A stretch of DNA of 34,854 nt, taken from JAFNGF01 sp964567045 (GTDB lineage: Bacteria; Planctomycetota; Phycisphaerae; Sedimentisphaerales; Anaerobacaceae). The translations under genes were made by a program, and so were the position numbers. The stretch lies in NCBI GenBank assembly GCA_964567045.1, contig CAZMLE010000043.1:1-34854 (forward strand). The letters are read 5' to 3'. Positions 15,256 through 23,916 of this stretch are shown here, one piece after another; the first letter of the stretch is position 1, and every line of letters starts with the position of its first letter. The notes beneath the pieces are model-generated. The model had not been told where the DNA came from. It saw nothing but the letters and a program-made list of their open reading frames with translations, and made no database searches.

Positions 15256-18200
15256 TTATCTTTGAAGAATTGCGTACACACACGGCATTAATATCAACGC
15301 CGCCACAATTTCAAATACAAGACCACCTATAGCACCAACCGCCATCGGCTGAAGCAGGTCGCCGCCTTCGCCGAGGTTCATCGCTAACGGGATAAATCCC
15401 GCGATTGTGGTAAGCGTTGTCATTACTCTGGGCCGAAAACGTATTATGGATGCTTCATATATGGCCTGCAAACTCGGCAGGTTCTCCCTTATTCTCAAAT
15501 CTTCGGCATAGGTTAGCAAGAGAACTCCATCGTTCATGGTCCCAGCGACAACTACAAGAAGGCCAATAGCCACGGTGGCACCTATCGCCATGCCGGAAAA
15601 GTACAGTCCAAAAACCATGCCGATTATGCAAAGCGGCAGGCATAGCAGTATCAACAGGGGTAGTTTCAGACTCTCAAATTGAACTGCAAGAACAACAAAA
15701 GCAAAGAAAACGGCAAAAACGAGTATCCACTTCGCTGTTTTTGTCATCTCCGCCATCATCTGTGCCTGTCCGCCCATTTCCAGGTAAACTCCTTTGGGTT
15801 TATCAAGAGAGCCCAGAGCAGTCTTTGCCCGTTCAACAGCCTGACCTACACTTATCCCGGCTGAATCAGCTCGGACGATGACCTGTTTGGCCTGATCTTC
15901 CCTTACAATCTCAACAGGGCCTACGGCTCTTTTAACCTCGGCAATATCACGGAGATAGAACTGCTCTCCTTGAGTGTTTTCGAGAATTAATTGTTCAATA
16001 TCATCTTTGGCAGTGATCTTCGTTTCCGGAACCATTACCCGAATGGCATAATATTCAGAGCCCTCTCTGAACTGTGTCGCAACCTCACCCTGAATAAGCG
16101 AACGAAGGGTCTGGGCAACCTGTCTTATTGGAATCTGCAGCACGGAAGCCCTTGCCCGGTCAACATAAACCCTGTATTCCGGCTTGGTCATATCCATCGA
16201 AAGATTTACGCCGGTAAGCCCTTCGGTCTGATTCAGAGTTGATGCCGCGTTTTGGGCGAAGGCAAATATCTCCTCTATGTCGGCTCCGTTGACTTTGATT
16301 TCCACCTGCTGCTGACCAGTCTTCCTTATGCCTTTAATTGGCATGTGCATAACGGCGATTTTGCCGCCGGGAACGGGAATTTTGGCAAGTTCCGGCCTTA
16401 GCCTGTTTATGTACTCATCGGTAGAAATCTTTCTTTGGGATTTTGGCACAAGCTGAATATCAATTTCGCCTTCCTGCGCAATCTCATAAGTATAAAGTCC
16501 CCAGACCTTGCCGCCTGCCAGTGTGAAATAGCTCTTTATTGCCTCGTCATCCTTTATTTTCTTTTCGATAGTTGCCAGAATACCGTTTGTCTTTTCTACG
16601 GATGTGCCTGCAGGCAGTATAACTTTCACCATAACTCTGCCGTCATCGATTTCAGGCAGAAATTCCGAACCTGTTACGCCAAACAGGTAAATACCCAATC
16701 CGAGTAACGCTACGGCAATCAATACCACTACCCATTTGAACCTCAATGCCACTGTTAGCAGCTTGCCAAAACCTTGGACCGCATAGTCATTCACCATGTC
16801 GAGAATATGGCCTATTCCCCTTCTTGTATGGCCTTTTTTAATGAGACGGTCGGTTATTAAAGGTGTTATCGTTAGAGCAATGAGAAGAGATAAAACCACG
16901 ATACCAGCAATAACCATCACCAGCTCTTTAAACAGCAATGATATGAGCCCGGGCACCAGCAGAAAAGGTAGAAACAGCGCAAGATAAGAGAGCGTTGCCG
17001 CCAGCAGGGCTGCGCCGATTTCACTCATTGCCTTGAGCGTTGACTCACTGCCGTTGAGATTCTTAATACGGGTAATATTTTCAACAGCGACAATCGAATT
17101 ATCCAGTACAACACCCATAGCTACAACCAGGCCGCCGAGCGAAAAAATATTCAGGCTGAAGCCTGCTGTTTTCATTACAAAGAAATTGGCCACCAGAGTC
17201 AGCGGCATCGCAATCATCAGCACGATAATCTGACGCCAATGCCCGAGAAACAGGTACGTGACGATAATAACGAGTATCGCAGCAATAATAGCAGAGTCCT
17301 TAACGCTGTTTATGGCTGCCATTACATAATCACCCTGGTTTTCAACCACGCCAAATTCTATATCTTGCGGTATTTCTGCTTTTAGTTGTTCAAGCCTTTC
17401 TTTTACTGCCTGAGCAACTTTGACGGTGTTGGCTTCTGCTTGTTTAAGAACGCTCAGCTCGACGCAATTCTTCCCATTGAACCGCGTTATTACACGAATC
17501 TCTTCATGTGAATCCTCAACGCTGGCTACATCTTTCAAATACACCAGCCCCTGGTCGCTGTGAGCAACAACAACGTTGCGTATTTCATCGAGCGATTCAA
17601 ATTCACCCATTGTTCTGGCTATAATCTCACGGGATTCTACAGTAACTCTTCCGGCGAACATCTCCTTATTTTCTTCATAAAGTGTTCTGGCAATACCGGA
17701 AGGGCTCAGGCCATAAGCCAGCATTCTGGAAGGGTCGAGATGGACGCGGATTTCTCTTTTTAGTCCGCCGACAATCTCCGCTCCCGCAGTTCCCGAAACG
17801 GTCACGATTCTGTCCTGAAGCCAGTTGTCGCACCAGTCCCGCAGCCAGACAAGGTCTCTTTGCTGTGATGAAACTGTTACCTGCATTACAGGCAACTGAG
17901 ACGGGTCTGCTTTGATAATTACCGGCGGGTCCATATCTGGGGGAAGTTCTCTGGCAATCCGCCCCATTGCGGTTATGACGTCTTGATATGCTTCCTCCAC
18001 GTCCACGCCGTATTCAAAATTCACCAGAAGTGTGTACATACCCTCAATACTCGATGATTCGAGATAATCAAGATTATCCACGGTGGACAGAACTCTTTCG
18101 ACAGGGTCGGCGATATTTTTATCAATATCCTCAGGTGTTGCTCCACGCCACCAGATGTGGACTTTTATCATCGGGTATGTAATATCCGGCAGATAATCCA

Positions 18201-18300
18201 CATCAAGCTGACCAAGAGCAAACAGGCCGACCACAAATACTGCTATCGCAATAACTGAACCCGCAATAGGCCTTGATAATGTAGTTTTTGTTATATTCAT
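15256..18300 (-). CDS. RND efflux pump inner-membrane transporter (HAE1/AcrB type)
   Basis: 1014 residues, typical for the family. The N-terminal helix is followed by the porter region (VDYLPDITYPMIKVHIWWRG, ATPEDIDKNIADPVE). Twelve helices are expected. In the fourth, MGVVLDNSIVAVEN corresponds to the proton-relay stretch: one Asp is kept where AcrB has two, with Asn in the second position. Late motifs are GQAQMMAEMTKTA, IGLLVVVAGTMNDGVLL and the closing GGLVFEIVAALILMP. Drug-type (HAE1) rather than CzcA-type is favoured, because CzcA signatures were not seen. It forms a tripartite pump with the genes at 18304 and 19398. Placement between ACR3 and the thiol-redox genes suggests the cargo is related to arsenic or thiol conjugates; this is inferred. 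Confidence 0.92.
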   Translation of the reverse strand: MNITKTTLSRPIAGSVIAIAVFVVGLFALGQLDVDYLPDITYPMIKVHIWWRGATPEDIDKNIADPVERVLSTVDNLDYLESSSIEGMYTLLVNFEYGVDVEEAYQDVITAMGRIARELPPDMDPPVIIKADPSQLPVMQVTVSSQQRDLVWLRDWCDNWLQDRIVTVSGTAGAEIVGGLKREIRVHLDPSRMLAYGLSPSGIARTLYEENKEMFAGRVTVESREIIARTMGEFESLDEIRNVVVAHSDQGLVYLKDVASVEDSHEEIRVITRFNGKNCVELSVLKQAEANTVKVAQAVKERLEQLKAEIPQDIEFGVVENQGDYVMAAINSVKDSAIIAAILVIIVTYLFLGHWRQIIVLMIAMPLTLVANFFVMKTAGFSLNIFSLGGLVVAMGVVLDNSIVAVENITRIKNLNGSESTLKAMSEIGAALLAATLSYLALFLPFLLVPGLISLLFKELVMVIAGIVVLSLLIALTITPLITDRLIKKGHTRRGIGHILDMVNDYAVQGFGKLLTVALRFKWVVVLIAVALLGLGIYLFGVTGSEFLPEIDDGRVMVKVILPAGTSVEKTNGILATIEKKIKDDEAIKSYFTLAGGKVWGLYTYEIAQEGEIDIQLVPKSQRKISTDEYINRLRPELAKIPVPGGKIAVMHMPIKGIRKTGQQQVEIKVNGADIEEIFAFAQNAASTLNQTEGLTGVNLSMDMTKPEYRVYVDRARASVLQIPIRQVAQTLRSLIQGEVATQFREGSEYYAIRVMVPETKITAKDDIEQLILENTQGEQFYLRDIAEVKRAVGPVEIVREDQAKQVIVRADSAGISVGQAVERAKTALGSLDKPKGVYLEMGGQAQMMAEMTKTAKWILVFAVFFAFVVLAVQFESLKLPLLILLCLPLCIIGMVFGLYFSGMAIGATVAIGLLVVVAGTMNDGVLLLTYAEDLRIRENLPSLQAIYEASIIRFRPRVMTTLTTIAGFIPLAMNLGEGGDLLQPMAVGAIGGLVFEIVAALILMPCVYAILQR

Positions 18301-18303
18301 TTC

Positions 18304-19401
18304 TTACCGGTCGGTCCCCGACTTGATCGGAGGTTTCTTTGTTTTTTCGCTGCCCATGATTTTCACGGAAGCACCGTCTTTTAATCTCTCATTGCCTTCT
18401 GTAATAACCATTTCACCCGGCCTTATGCCATCGATAATCTGCACCATCTGGCCCTGTTCAAGTCCGAGTTTTACCTTTCTTGCCTCTGCCTTTTGCTCCT
18501 TAACGACAAAAACAACCTGGACATTGGAAGGCGTCAGAACAACAGCTTTATCAGGAATTAGCACTGCTTTTTCAACTGTTTCTATAACCAGTTTTATCCG
18601 GGCAAACATCCCGGGTAAAAGCCTTGTCGTGTTTTGACCAATAATTTTTGCTTCAGCGATTCTTGTTCTGGTCTGCCTGTTTAATTCCGGGTATATCCTG
18701 CTAACCTCTCCTCTGAATTTTTCATCGGGATAAGCATCGAGTTGTATTTCCATAGGCATACCCTTATAAACAACAGATGCCTGCGATTCGGGAACAGCGA
18801 ATTCCAGCACCAGACTTGCAGGGTCATATATTTCGACAAGGTGCTCCCTTGGGGCTACATAATAACCATCAGTTACAAATACCTTCGACACTATACCATC
18901 CCATGGAGCTTCTATTTGATAATCTTCTCTACTTTCCACCGCCTTGCTCAACTCTGCTGTTGCTTTTGATACTCTTAGGTTGGCAACTTCCAATTCCTCG
19001 GCTGGTATTGCACCGCTTTCAACCAGTTTTTGGGTACGTTTTAATTCCTCTTGTTCTCTGCTTAAGGCCTCCTGCGCTGCTTTGACAAGTGCATCCGCCG
19101 CTTTTTTTCGGCCTATAGTCAAAAGCACCTGGCCCGCTGTTACTTCGTCACCTTCTCTAACTATGCATTGTAGCACCGGGCCTTCCGCCGGTGACCCCAT
19201 TCTTGCTACCTTCGTGGCTATAACCGAGCCTGTAAGCTCAACTGTTTCCGATATCTGGCCTTCTACTGCCGCAATAGCGGAAACTATGGGTAACTTCGCA
19301 GCACCCGCACCGGCAGATTGCGCTGGAGTTTTTTTCCTGCAACCCGAACTAACAACAACTGCCACAACCAAAATGATTACAATAAAAAATGTCTTTTTCA
19401 A
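18304..19401 (-). CDS. RND periplasmic adaptor, lipoprotein
   Basis: 365 residues. Lipobox VVSSGC with Cys21. The order is standard for membrane fusion proteins: first half of a biotinyl-lipoyl-like domain (SPAEGPVLQCIVREGDEVTA), a helical hairpin (about 110-160, EALSREQEELKRTQKLVESG), second lipoyl half (IEAPWDGIVSKVFVTDG), beta barrel (YPDEKFRGEVSRIYP) and membrane-proximal domain (VLIPDKAVVLTPSNVQVVFV). The start overlaps the TolC gene end by 4 bases, and the stop is 3 bases before the RND gene. Confidence 0.92.
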   Translation of the reverse strand: MKKTFFIVIILVVAVVVSSGCRKKTPAQSAGAGAAKLPIVSAIAAVEGQISETVELTGSVIATKVARMGSPAEGPVLQCIVREGDEVTAGQVLLTIGRKKAADALVKAAQEALSREQEELKRTQKLVESGAIPAEELEVANLRVSKATAELSKAVESREDYQIEAPWDGIVSKVFVTDGYYVAPREHLVEIYDPASLVLEFAVPESQASVVYKGMPMEIQLDAYPDEKFRGEVSRIYPELNRQTRTRIAEAKIIGQNTTRLLPGMFARIKLVIETVEKAVLIPDKAVVLTPSNVQVVFVVKEQKAEARKVKLGLEQGQMVQIIDGIRPGEMVITEGNERLKDGASVKIMGSEKTKKPPIKSGTDR

Positions 19402-20876
19402 ATTTCTTCTCCAACTGCAAGGTGTAGTTGAGCAACTGCTATATTGTAATCTGCCAAAGCTCTGTAGAAGCTGGTCTGCGCCTCAAGCAGCGCATCTTGG
19501 GCATCAAGAACATCAACAATTGCTCCCTTGCCCAAATCATATTTTTCCCGTTCTATTCGTAAGGATTCTTTTGCCTGCTCGACGGCTGTCTTTATAGCTT
19601 CAGTGCGCTGCTGCGAAGATTGAATGTTCAGTAAGGCAGTCTCAACATCTAATCGAATTTGCAGCTCAAGCCTGCGAAGTCGTTCTCGTGCGGCTGCAAA
19701 TTTTGCACGCTGTTCAGCCACTTTTGCCTCCACTCGTCCGCCCTCAAAGATTGGTATATCCGCCACAATGCCGATTCGGCCTATGTCATCGGTTTCATCG
19801 CCCAATCCGGTAGTCGGCCCAACGGCCCATCTTCCACCATAAGAGCCAGCCAGATAAACATTCGGCCGAAGACCAGCCCGCGCAATATCCACCTTCCGAG
19901 CTTGTGCCTCAAGCGCTGATTTTGTAGCCAGATAATCATCGCGTTTTTCCCATGCTAACGCTAAGGCTGAATTGAAATCCGGAACCGCATTTTCCTGTTT
20001 GTATGTCAACTCGCCTTGCGGAAAGGGCCGTTCATCAATCCCCGGTTCACTCGGCGGCAAACCGAGAAGGTTCACCCAGGCACGATGTTCGATGGCAAGG
20101 ACATTTTCCTCTCGCACCAGCCGCTGCTCGATGTCCGCCAGGCGAACCTTCGTACGCAGCCTGTCCACCTCGGCTGCCTTCTGCGCGGCAACCAACGCAT
20201 CGATGCGTTTTAAATGTTCCTGAAGCACTTGACGGGAGAACTCAAGAGATTCGACGACGCGTTGCTGGGCCAAGATACCGAAGAACATGCTCGATACGTT
20301 GAAAATCAGTTCCTCTCGGCTGCGGGCCAAGAGGTGGTTCGCTGCTTTCTGCAGAAGTTCCGCTGCTTTAACCTGATTTACTAATCGTCCACCGGTAAAC
20401 AACGGCAAAGAGAGAACAAAATCGCCGGAAATAATATCCCGGCTTAAGACCGTAGGGTCGCCCGGCTGGCGTATTGGAAGCAGCCTTTGCTCATCAACGT
20501 GATGCGTATATCCTCCTGCTATTCCAAAAATTGGCAATCGCTCTGCTTTAAAAAAATCAAGCTCAGCCTGTGCCGCCATAGCATCCCAACCTGCGGCGGC
20601 AACATCCGGATTGTTAGCAAGAGCAATATCGATGGCTTGACGCAAATCTATGAGTCCTTGCACAGGACCTGTAGACGCAACATTGGACGGTCTTTCCCTA
20701 ACAGTAGTTTTTCGCACGGTAATAGGTGGTTCGACAGGCTCACCACCAAGTCCTTTGAGGGGCGCACAACCCTGAGCAATGTCGAAGGGCTGATACGAGT
20801 CGGTTGGCTCCGGTGTGACACAGCCAGACAGTGCCAACAGTACAAGACTCGTAAAAATTCGTTTTATCTCTAACAT
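19398..20876 (-). CDS. TolC-family outer-membrane channel, lipoprotein
   Basis: 492 residues with lipobox ALSGC (Cys19). Two outer-membrane efflux repeats are visible, beginning LRQAIDIALANNPDVAAAGW and, later, FNSALALAWEKRDDYLATKS, with long coiled-coil helices (ELIFNVSSMFFGILAQQRVV; LRRLELQIRLDVETALLNIQ) and the turn motif LPLFTGGRL / IPIFEGGRV. It forms the outer-membrane exit of the RND pump. An unusual linker near residues 32-51 (PFDIAQGCAPLKGLGGEPVE) is encoded by a palindromic repeat element at 20730-20786. The start overlaps the ACR3 gene end by 7 bases. Confidence 0.92.
   Translation of the reverse strand: MLEIKRIFTSLVLLALSGCVTPEPTDSYQPFDIAQGCAPLKGLGGEPVEPPITVRKTTVRERPSNVASTGPVQGLIDLRQAIDIALANNPDVAAAGWDAMAAQAELDFFKAERLPIFGIAGGYTHHVDEQRLLPIRQPGDPTVLSRDIISGDFVLSLPLFTGGRLVNQVKAAELLQKAANHLLARSREELIFNVSSMFFGILAQQRVVESLEFSRQVLQEHLKRIDALVAAQKAAEVDRLRTKVRLADIEQRLVREENVLAIEHRAWVNLLGLPPSEPGIDERPFPQGELTYKQENAVPDFNSALALAWEKRDDYLATKSALEAQARKVDIARAGLRPNVYLAGSYGGRWAVGPTTGLGDETDDIGRIGIVADIPIFEGGRVEAKVAEQRAKFAAARERLRRLELQIRLDVETALLNIQSSQQRTEAIKTAVEQAKESLRIEREKYDLGKGAIVDVLDAQDALLEAQTSFYRALADYNIAVAQLHLAVGEEI
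20730..20786. repeat. Palindromic repeat element inserted in frame in the TolC-like gene
   Basis: TTCGACA (20730-20736) and TGTCGAA (20780-20786) are inverted, continued by GGCTCA / TGAGCA. The 57 bases (19 codons) encode part of the linker after the lipobox. This looks like the 'TTCGACAGGCTCA ... TGAGC..TGTCGAA' repeats I recall from many environmental bacterial genomes. Confidence 0.65.
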
Positions 20877-22075
20877 ATTAGTTTATTCATTGAAGTTCCG
20901 AACCAACTTTGTGTTTTCAAGCATATTCGTACGAGCATCAGCATTACCGGGACCTCAATCAGCACGCCCACAACTGTCGCAAGCGCGGCGCCGGAAGAAA
21001 GACCGAAAAGCATCGTTGCCGTGGCTATCGCGACCTCAAAGTGGTTGGAGGCGCCGATCATAGCCGATGGAGCTGCATCCGCGTAGCTCAGCTTTAGGGG
21101 CTTGGATAATAAATAGCCGATCCAGAATATCAGGTTGGTCTGAATGAACAACGGAATAGCAATCCACAAAATCGTCAGCGGATTAGAAAGGATAACCTCT
21201 CCTTTGAAGGAAAATAGCAAAACCAACGTAACAAGCAGCGCAATAATCGTAACTGGTGTGAGAAAATAAAGGAATCTTTCCTGAAACCAGTCTCGGCCTT
21301 TGGCGGCGATAATCCATTTACGCGAGAAATATCCTACTACAAGAGGCAAGGCGACATAAATAGCTATTGATAGCAATAGTGCCTGCCAGGGCACCGGCAG
21401 ACGGCCGACGCCGAGCAGGAATCCGCCCAACGGCCCATAAAGAAACAACATGCTTAGCGAATTGATGGCTACCATAACCAATGTATGACCATCATTTCCT
21501 TTGGCCAGATACCCCCAGACCAAAACCATTGCTGTACATGGTGCGATACCAAGCAAAATGCACCCTGCCAGATAACTACGCCAGAGTGGGACTTCTAAAA
21601 CTTTCAATCCATTGACTTCTATTACATTACCGACGCCGTATGTGGCTCCGAGTGGCAAATCCAGACCAAACGGCATCTTGACCCGGTCAACGGCCTGCGG
21701 CCCGATTAAACCATAAAATAAAGTTCCGAGGAAGAACAACGCTATCACATACATCGTGAATGGCTTTATCGCCCAGTTCACAAAGAGGGTTAGGCCGACG
21801 GGCTTTATACTTTTGCCGGCCTTTAACACCTCGGCAAAGTCGATTTTTACCATAATCGGATACATCATGAAGAACAAACATACCGCGATCGGTATGGAGA
21901 CAACAGGGGCCTTGTTGACATAAATTGCCAAGCTATCGAGATAGGTGGCAACTGCCGGCGCCAGCTTGCCTAAAACGATTCCACCTACAATACAAAGTGC
22001 CACCCAGGCCGTCAGATATCTTTCAAAGATGTTCAGGCCTTTACCCTGCCTTTGAGATGAATTGCCATTTGTCAT
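20870..22075 (-). CDS. acr3: ACR3-family arsenite efflux transporter
   Basis: 401 residues with about ten helices. ACR3 signatures seen: IVGGIVLGKLAPAVA, MMYPIMVKIDF, VNWAIKPFTMYVIA, LAGCILLGIAPCTAMVLVW (the essential cysteine in APCTAM) and IGASNHFEVAIATA with its conserved Glu. It extrudes As(III) across the inner membrane. The gene lies 30 bases downstream of arsM and overlaps the TolC gene. No ArsA-like ATPase is present, as usual for ACR3. Confidence 0.95.
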   Translation of the reverse strand: MTNGNSSQRQGKGLNIFERYLTAWVALCIVGGIVLGKLAPAVATYLDSLAIYVNKAPVVSIPIAVCLFFMMYPIMVKIDFAEVLKAGKSIKPVGLTLFVNWAIKPFTMYVIALFFLGTLFYGLIGPQAVDRVKMPFGLDLPLGATYGVGNVIEVNGLKVLEVPLWRSYLAGCILLGIAPCTAMVLVWGYLAKGNDGHTLVMVAINSLSMLFLYGPLGGFLLGVGRLPVPWQALLLSIAIYVALPLVVGYFSRKWIIAAKGRDWFQERFLYFLTPVTIIALLVTLVLLFSFKGEVILSNPLTILWIAIPLFIQTNLIFWIGYLLSKPLKLSYADAAPSAMIGASNHFEVAIATATMLFGLSSGAALATVVGVLIEVPVMLMLVRICLKTQSWFGTSMNKLIC

Positions 22076-22105
22076 AAATGATTTCTTTAACGCAGATTTT
22101 GTTCT

Positions 22106-22927
22106 TTATTTCTTAAGTGCTGTTATATCAACGCTGACAACATAGTCGCCAAGTTTTGTTCCTTCCGGCAGGCATTCTTTTACCTGCCCGTAAATCGGAT
22201 CCTGGCAATCGGCCATCACATCGATGTTGTATGCTTTCTCGGCGACTTGAACATTTTTTAGGCCTGCTTGTCTTGCCATCCTTATCGTCTCGTCGATTGT
22301 CACTGCGCCGGCTACACAACTGACCAGTGCTGCAGCGGACTTTACAACATGTTCAGGCAAGGGCTTTTTCAGGGCAAGGTCTGACACACACGCCCTGCCG
22401 GGCCGTTTTAATACGCGGGCAATTTCCCGCCAGACCTGCTGCTTATCCGGCGAAAGATTAATTACACAGTTCGAGATTACCACATCAACACTTGCGTCGG
22501 CTACGGGAAGATGCTCAATCTCGCCCAGGCGGAACTCAACATTGGAAAGTCCCGTCTTTTCTGTAAATTTCGAGATGGCTGCCCTTGCCTTGCTGATCAT
22601 TTCCGCTGTCATATCGATTCCGATGGCTCTGCCATTTGGGCCCAGTTTCTTCGTAGCGATAAAGACATCAAGGCCGCCGCCACTTCCCAGGTCTAAGACT
22701 ACCTGGCCGGGCTTGAGATTTGCGATGGCGGTTGGATTGCCGCAGGAAAGCCCCATATTTGCCCCTTCGGGCAAAAACTCAAGGTCTTCGCTCGAGTAAC
22801 CTATCCCCTCGGCAAGCTTGTCGGGCGATGATGAGCCGCAGCAGCCACAACCTGAACCACCTTGTGCGATCTGCGTATATCCCTGACGAACGGTTTCTCT
22901 GATTTTCTCATTCGACTCAGACGGCAT
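22106..22927 (-). CDS. arsM: Arsenite S-adenosylmethionine methyltransferase ArsM
   Basis: 273 residues. SAM-binding motif VVLDLGSGGGLDVFI (about 76-90). The three cysteines that bind As(III) in characterised ArsM proteins appear as Cys62 (MGLSCGNP), Cys154 (ISNCVINLS) and Cys204 (LVSCVAGA), with the 50-residue spacing of the last two as in the algal enzyme. An additional N-terminal Cys cluster GCGCCG (27-30) is typical of bacterial ArsM. The product methylates As(III) to MMA and DMA in the cytoplasm, and the ArsP-like permease in the operon could export methylarsenite. AAGGTGGGG precedes the ATG. Confidence 0.95.
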   Translation of the reverse strand: MPSESNEKIRETVRQGYTQIAQGGSGCGCCGSSSPDKLAEGIGYSSEDLEFLPEGANMGLSCGNPTAIANLKPGQVVLDLGSGGGLDVFIATKKLGPNGRAIGIDMTAEMISKARAAISKFTEKTGLSNVEFRLGEIEHLPVADASVDVVISNCVINLSPDKQQVWREIARVLKRPGRACVSDLALKKPLPEHVVKSAAALVSCVAGAVTIDETIRMARQAGLKNVQVAEKAYNIDVMADCQDPIYGQVKECLPEGTKLGDYVVSVDITALKK

Positions 22928-22942
22928 AAAATGTCCCCACCT

Positions 22943-23149
22943 TTATTTCGATAATCCCTTAAGCAATTCGTCCATCTGGTCTGCGGCACCTTTTCTAACC
23001 ATTTTCCCGACGTCAATAGCCTGCTGGATTTCACTCTCGTCTATTTTCATTTCACGGGCTTTTGCGATGTGGTATTTCACACAGGGATGGCAATTCGCTG
23101 AAACAGAAGCTCCGATAGCAATCAACTCTTTTATATCGGATTCTAACAT
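22943..23149 (-). CDS. Small AhpD/carboxymuconolactone decarboxylase-like protein
   Basis: 68 residues, one short repeat of the AhpD-like fold. ANCHPCVKYHIAKA holds the C-x-x-C and the following His typical of the alkylhydroperoxidase core. Such proteins are small thiol peroxidases or thiol carriers, but the single-repeat forms beside arsM have no proven reaction. The start overlaps the MtrA-like gene by 7 bases, and arsM begins 15 bases downstream. Confidence 0.8.
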   Translation of the reverse strand: MLESDIKELIAIGASVSANCHPCVKYHIAKAREMKIDESEIQQAIDVGKMVRKGAADQMDELLKGLSK

Positions 23150-23871
23150 TTTGTATTTTCCTTATTATCCGAATGAGCTATTGGATGTTTTTTCTGCGTT
23201 GCTTTTTTAATGCTTTCCATCAAGTGTTGTATTTTTTCTTTCTGGATGCGTTCTTCATCGCCTTTCGGCTCCAAAGAAGGCTGGGTGATTTTCCAAGTAA
23301 TCTTTCCGCTCAACGGCTCAGCAGGGTAAGCACCGGGGTCGTAAAGCTCGTATTGTCTGAACGAAGTAGGTTTTTCCTGGTAACAAGACGAGACTGCCTG
23401 GCGAATAACTTCAGGTGAGCCTTCGTTAATCATGTCTATCAAGGCAACTTGGTCTCGAAATCGCCTGACAAACTCCGGCTGAACATTGAAGAGATAGGGA
23501 GTCGGTGCTTCAGTTCCAATAATCCGTCTGTGTTCATCTAGCCCATTTCTCGCCAGCGAAAGCACCGCATCGCCGACCAGATGCCCCGGTGACTCCGGTC
23601 CGCATACAATTAAGTAGCGAATATTGGGGTTGGAGACGATGTTGCAGATGATCTTTTCAATGCCGACGTTTTCTGTCTGTAACGTGCCAGCTAAGGCGGC
23701 TCCGCTTTCCACCGCAACCCGAACTAAATTCTCGATATCCGGCGGAGTTTGCTCACGCATCCATCGCAAAATCACCGCTGCGGCCACCGGCGAATAATCA
23801 TTACCCCGAAGGTAACAACCCTCTTCCGGTGGATAATCCGCAGCCGGTTCTAATTTTTTAATATCTGTCAT
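23143..23871 (-). CDS. MtrA-like corrinoid protein (tetrahydromethanopterin S-methyltransferase subunit A homologue)
   Basis: 242 residues. Residues ~60-150 match MtrA: LQTENVGIEKIICNIVSNPN, IRYLIVCGPESPGHLVG, ARNGLDEHRRIIGTEAPTPY, VRRFRDQVALIDMI. In methanogen MtrA the cobalamin cobalt is ligated by His84 in the G-H of the same loop; here it is His97, so the lower ligand is kept. The C-terminal ~60 residues are charged and lack the membrane helix of archaeal MtrA, so the protein is soluble. None of the other Mtr subunits is present. It lies between a flavin reductase and the AhpD-like/arsM pair, which suggests a corrinoid methyl carrier acting on methylated arsenic or with ArsM; this role is inferred. 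Confidence 0.85.
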   Translation of the reverse strand: MTDIKKLEPAADYPPEEGCYLRGNDYSPVAAAVILRWMREQTPPDIENLVRVAVESGAALAGTLQTENVGIEKIICNIVSNPNIRYLIVCGPESPGHLVGDAVLSLARNGLDEHRRIIGTEAPTPYLFNVQPEFVRRFRDQVALIDMINEGSPEVIRQAVSSCYQEKPTSFRQYELYDPGAYPAEPLSGKITWKITQPSLEPKGDEERIQKEKIQHLMESIKKATQKKHPIAHSDNKENTKC

Positions 23872-23916
23872 TATCTTTCTATTATGGATCTGTTCAGATA
23901 TTTTCCCAATTTGCGT

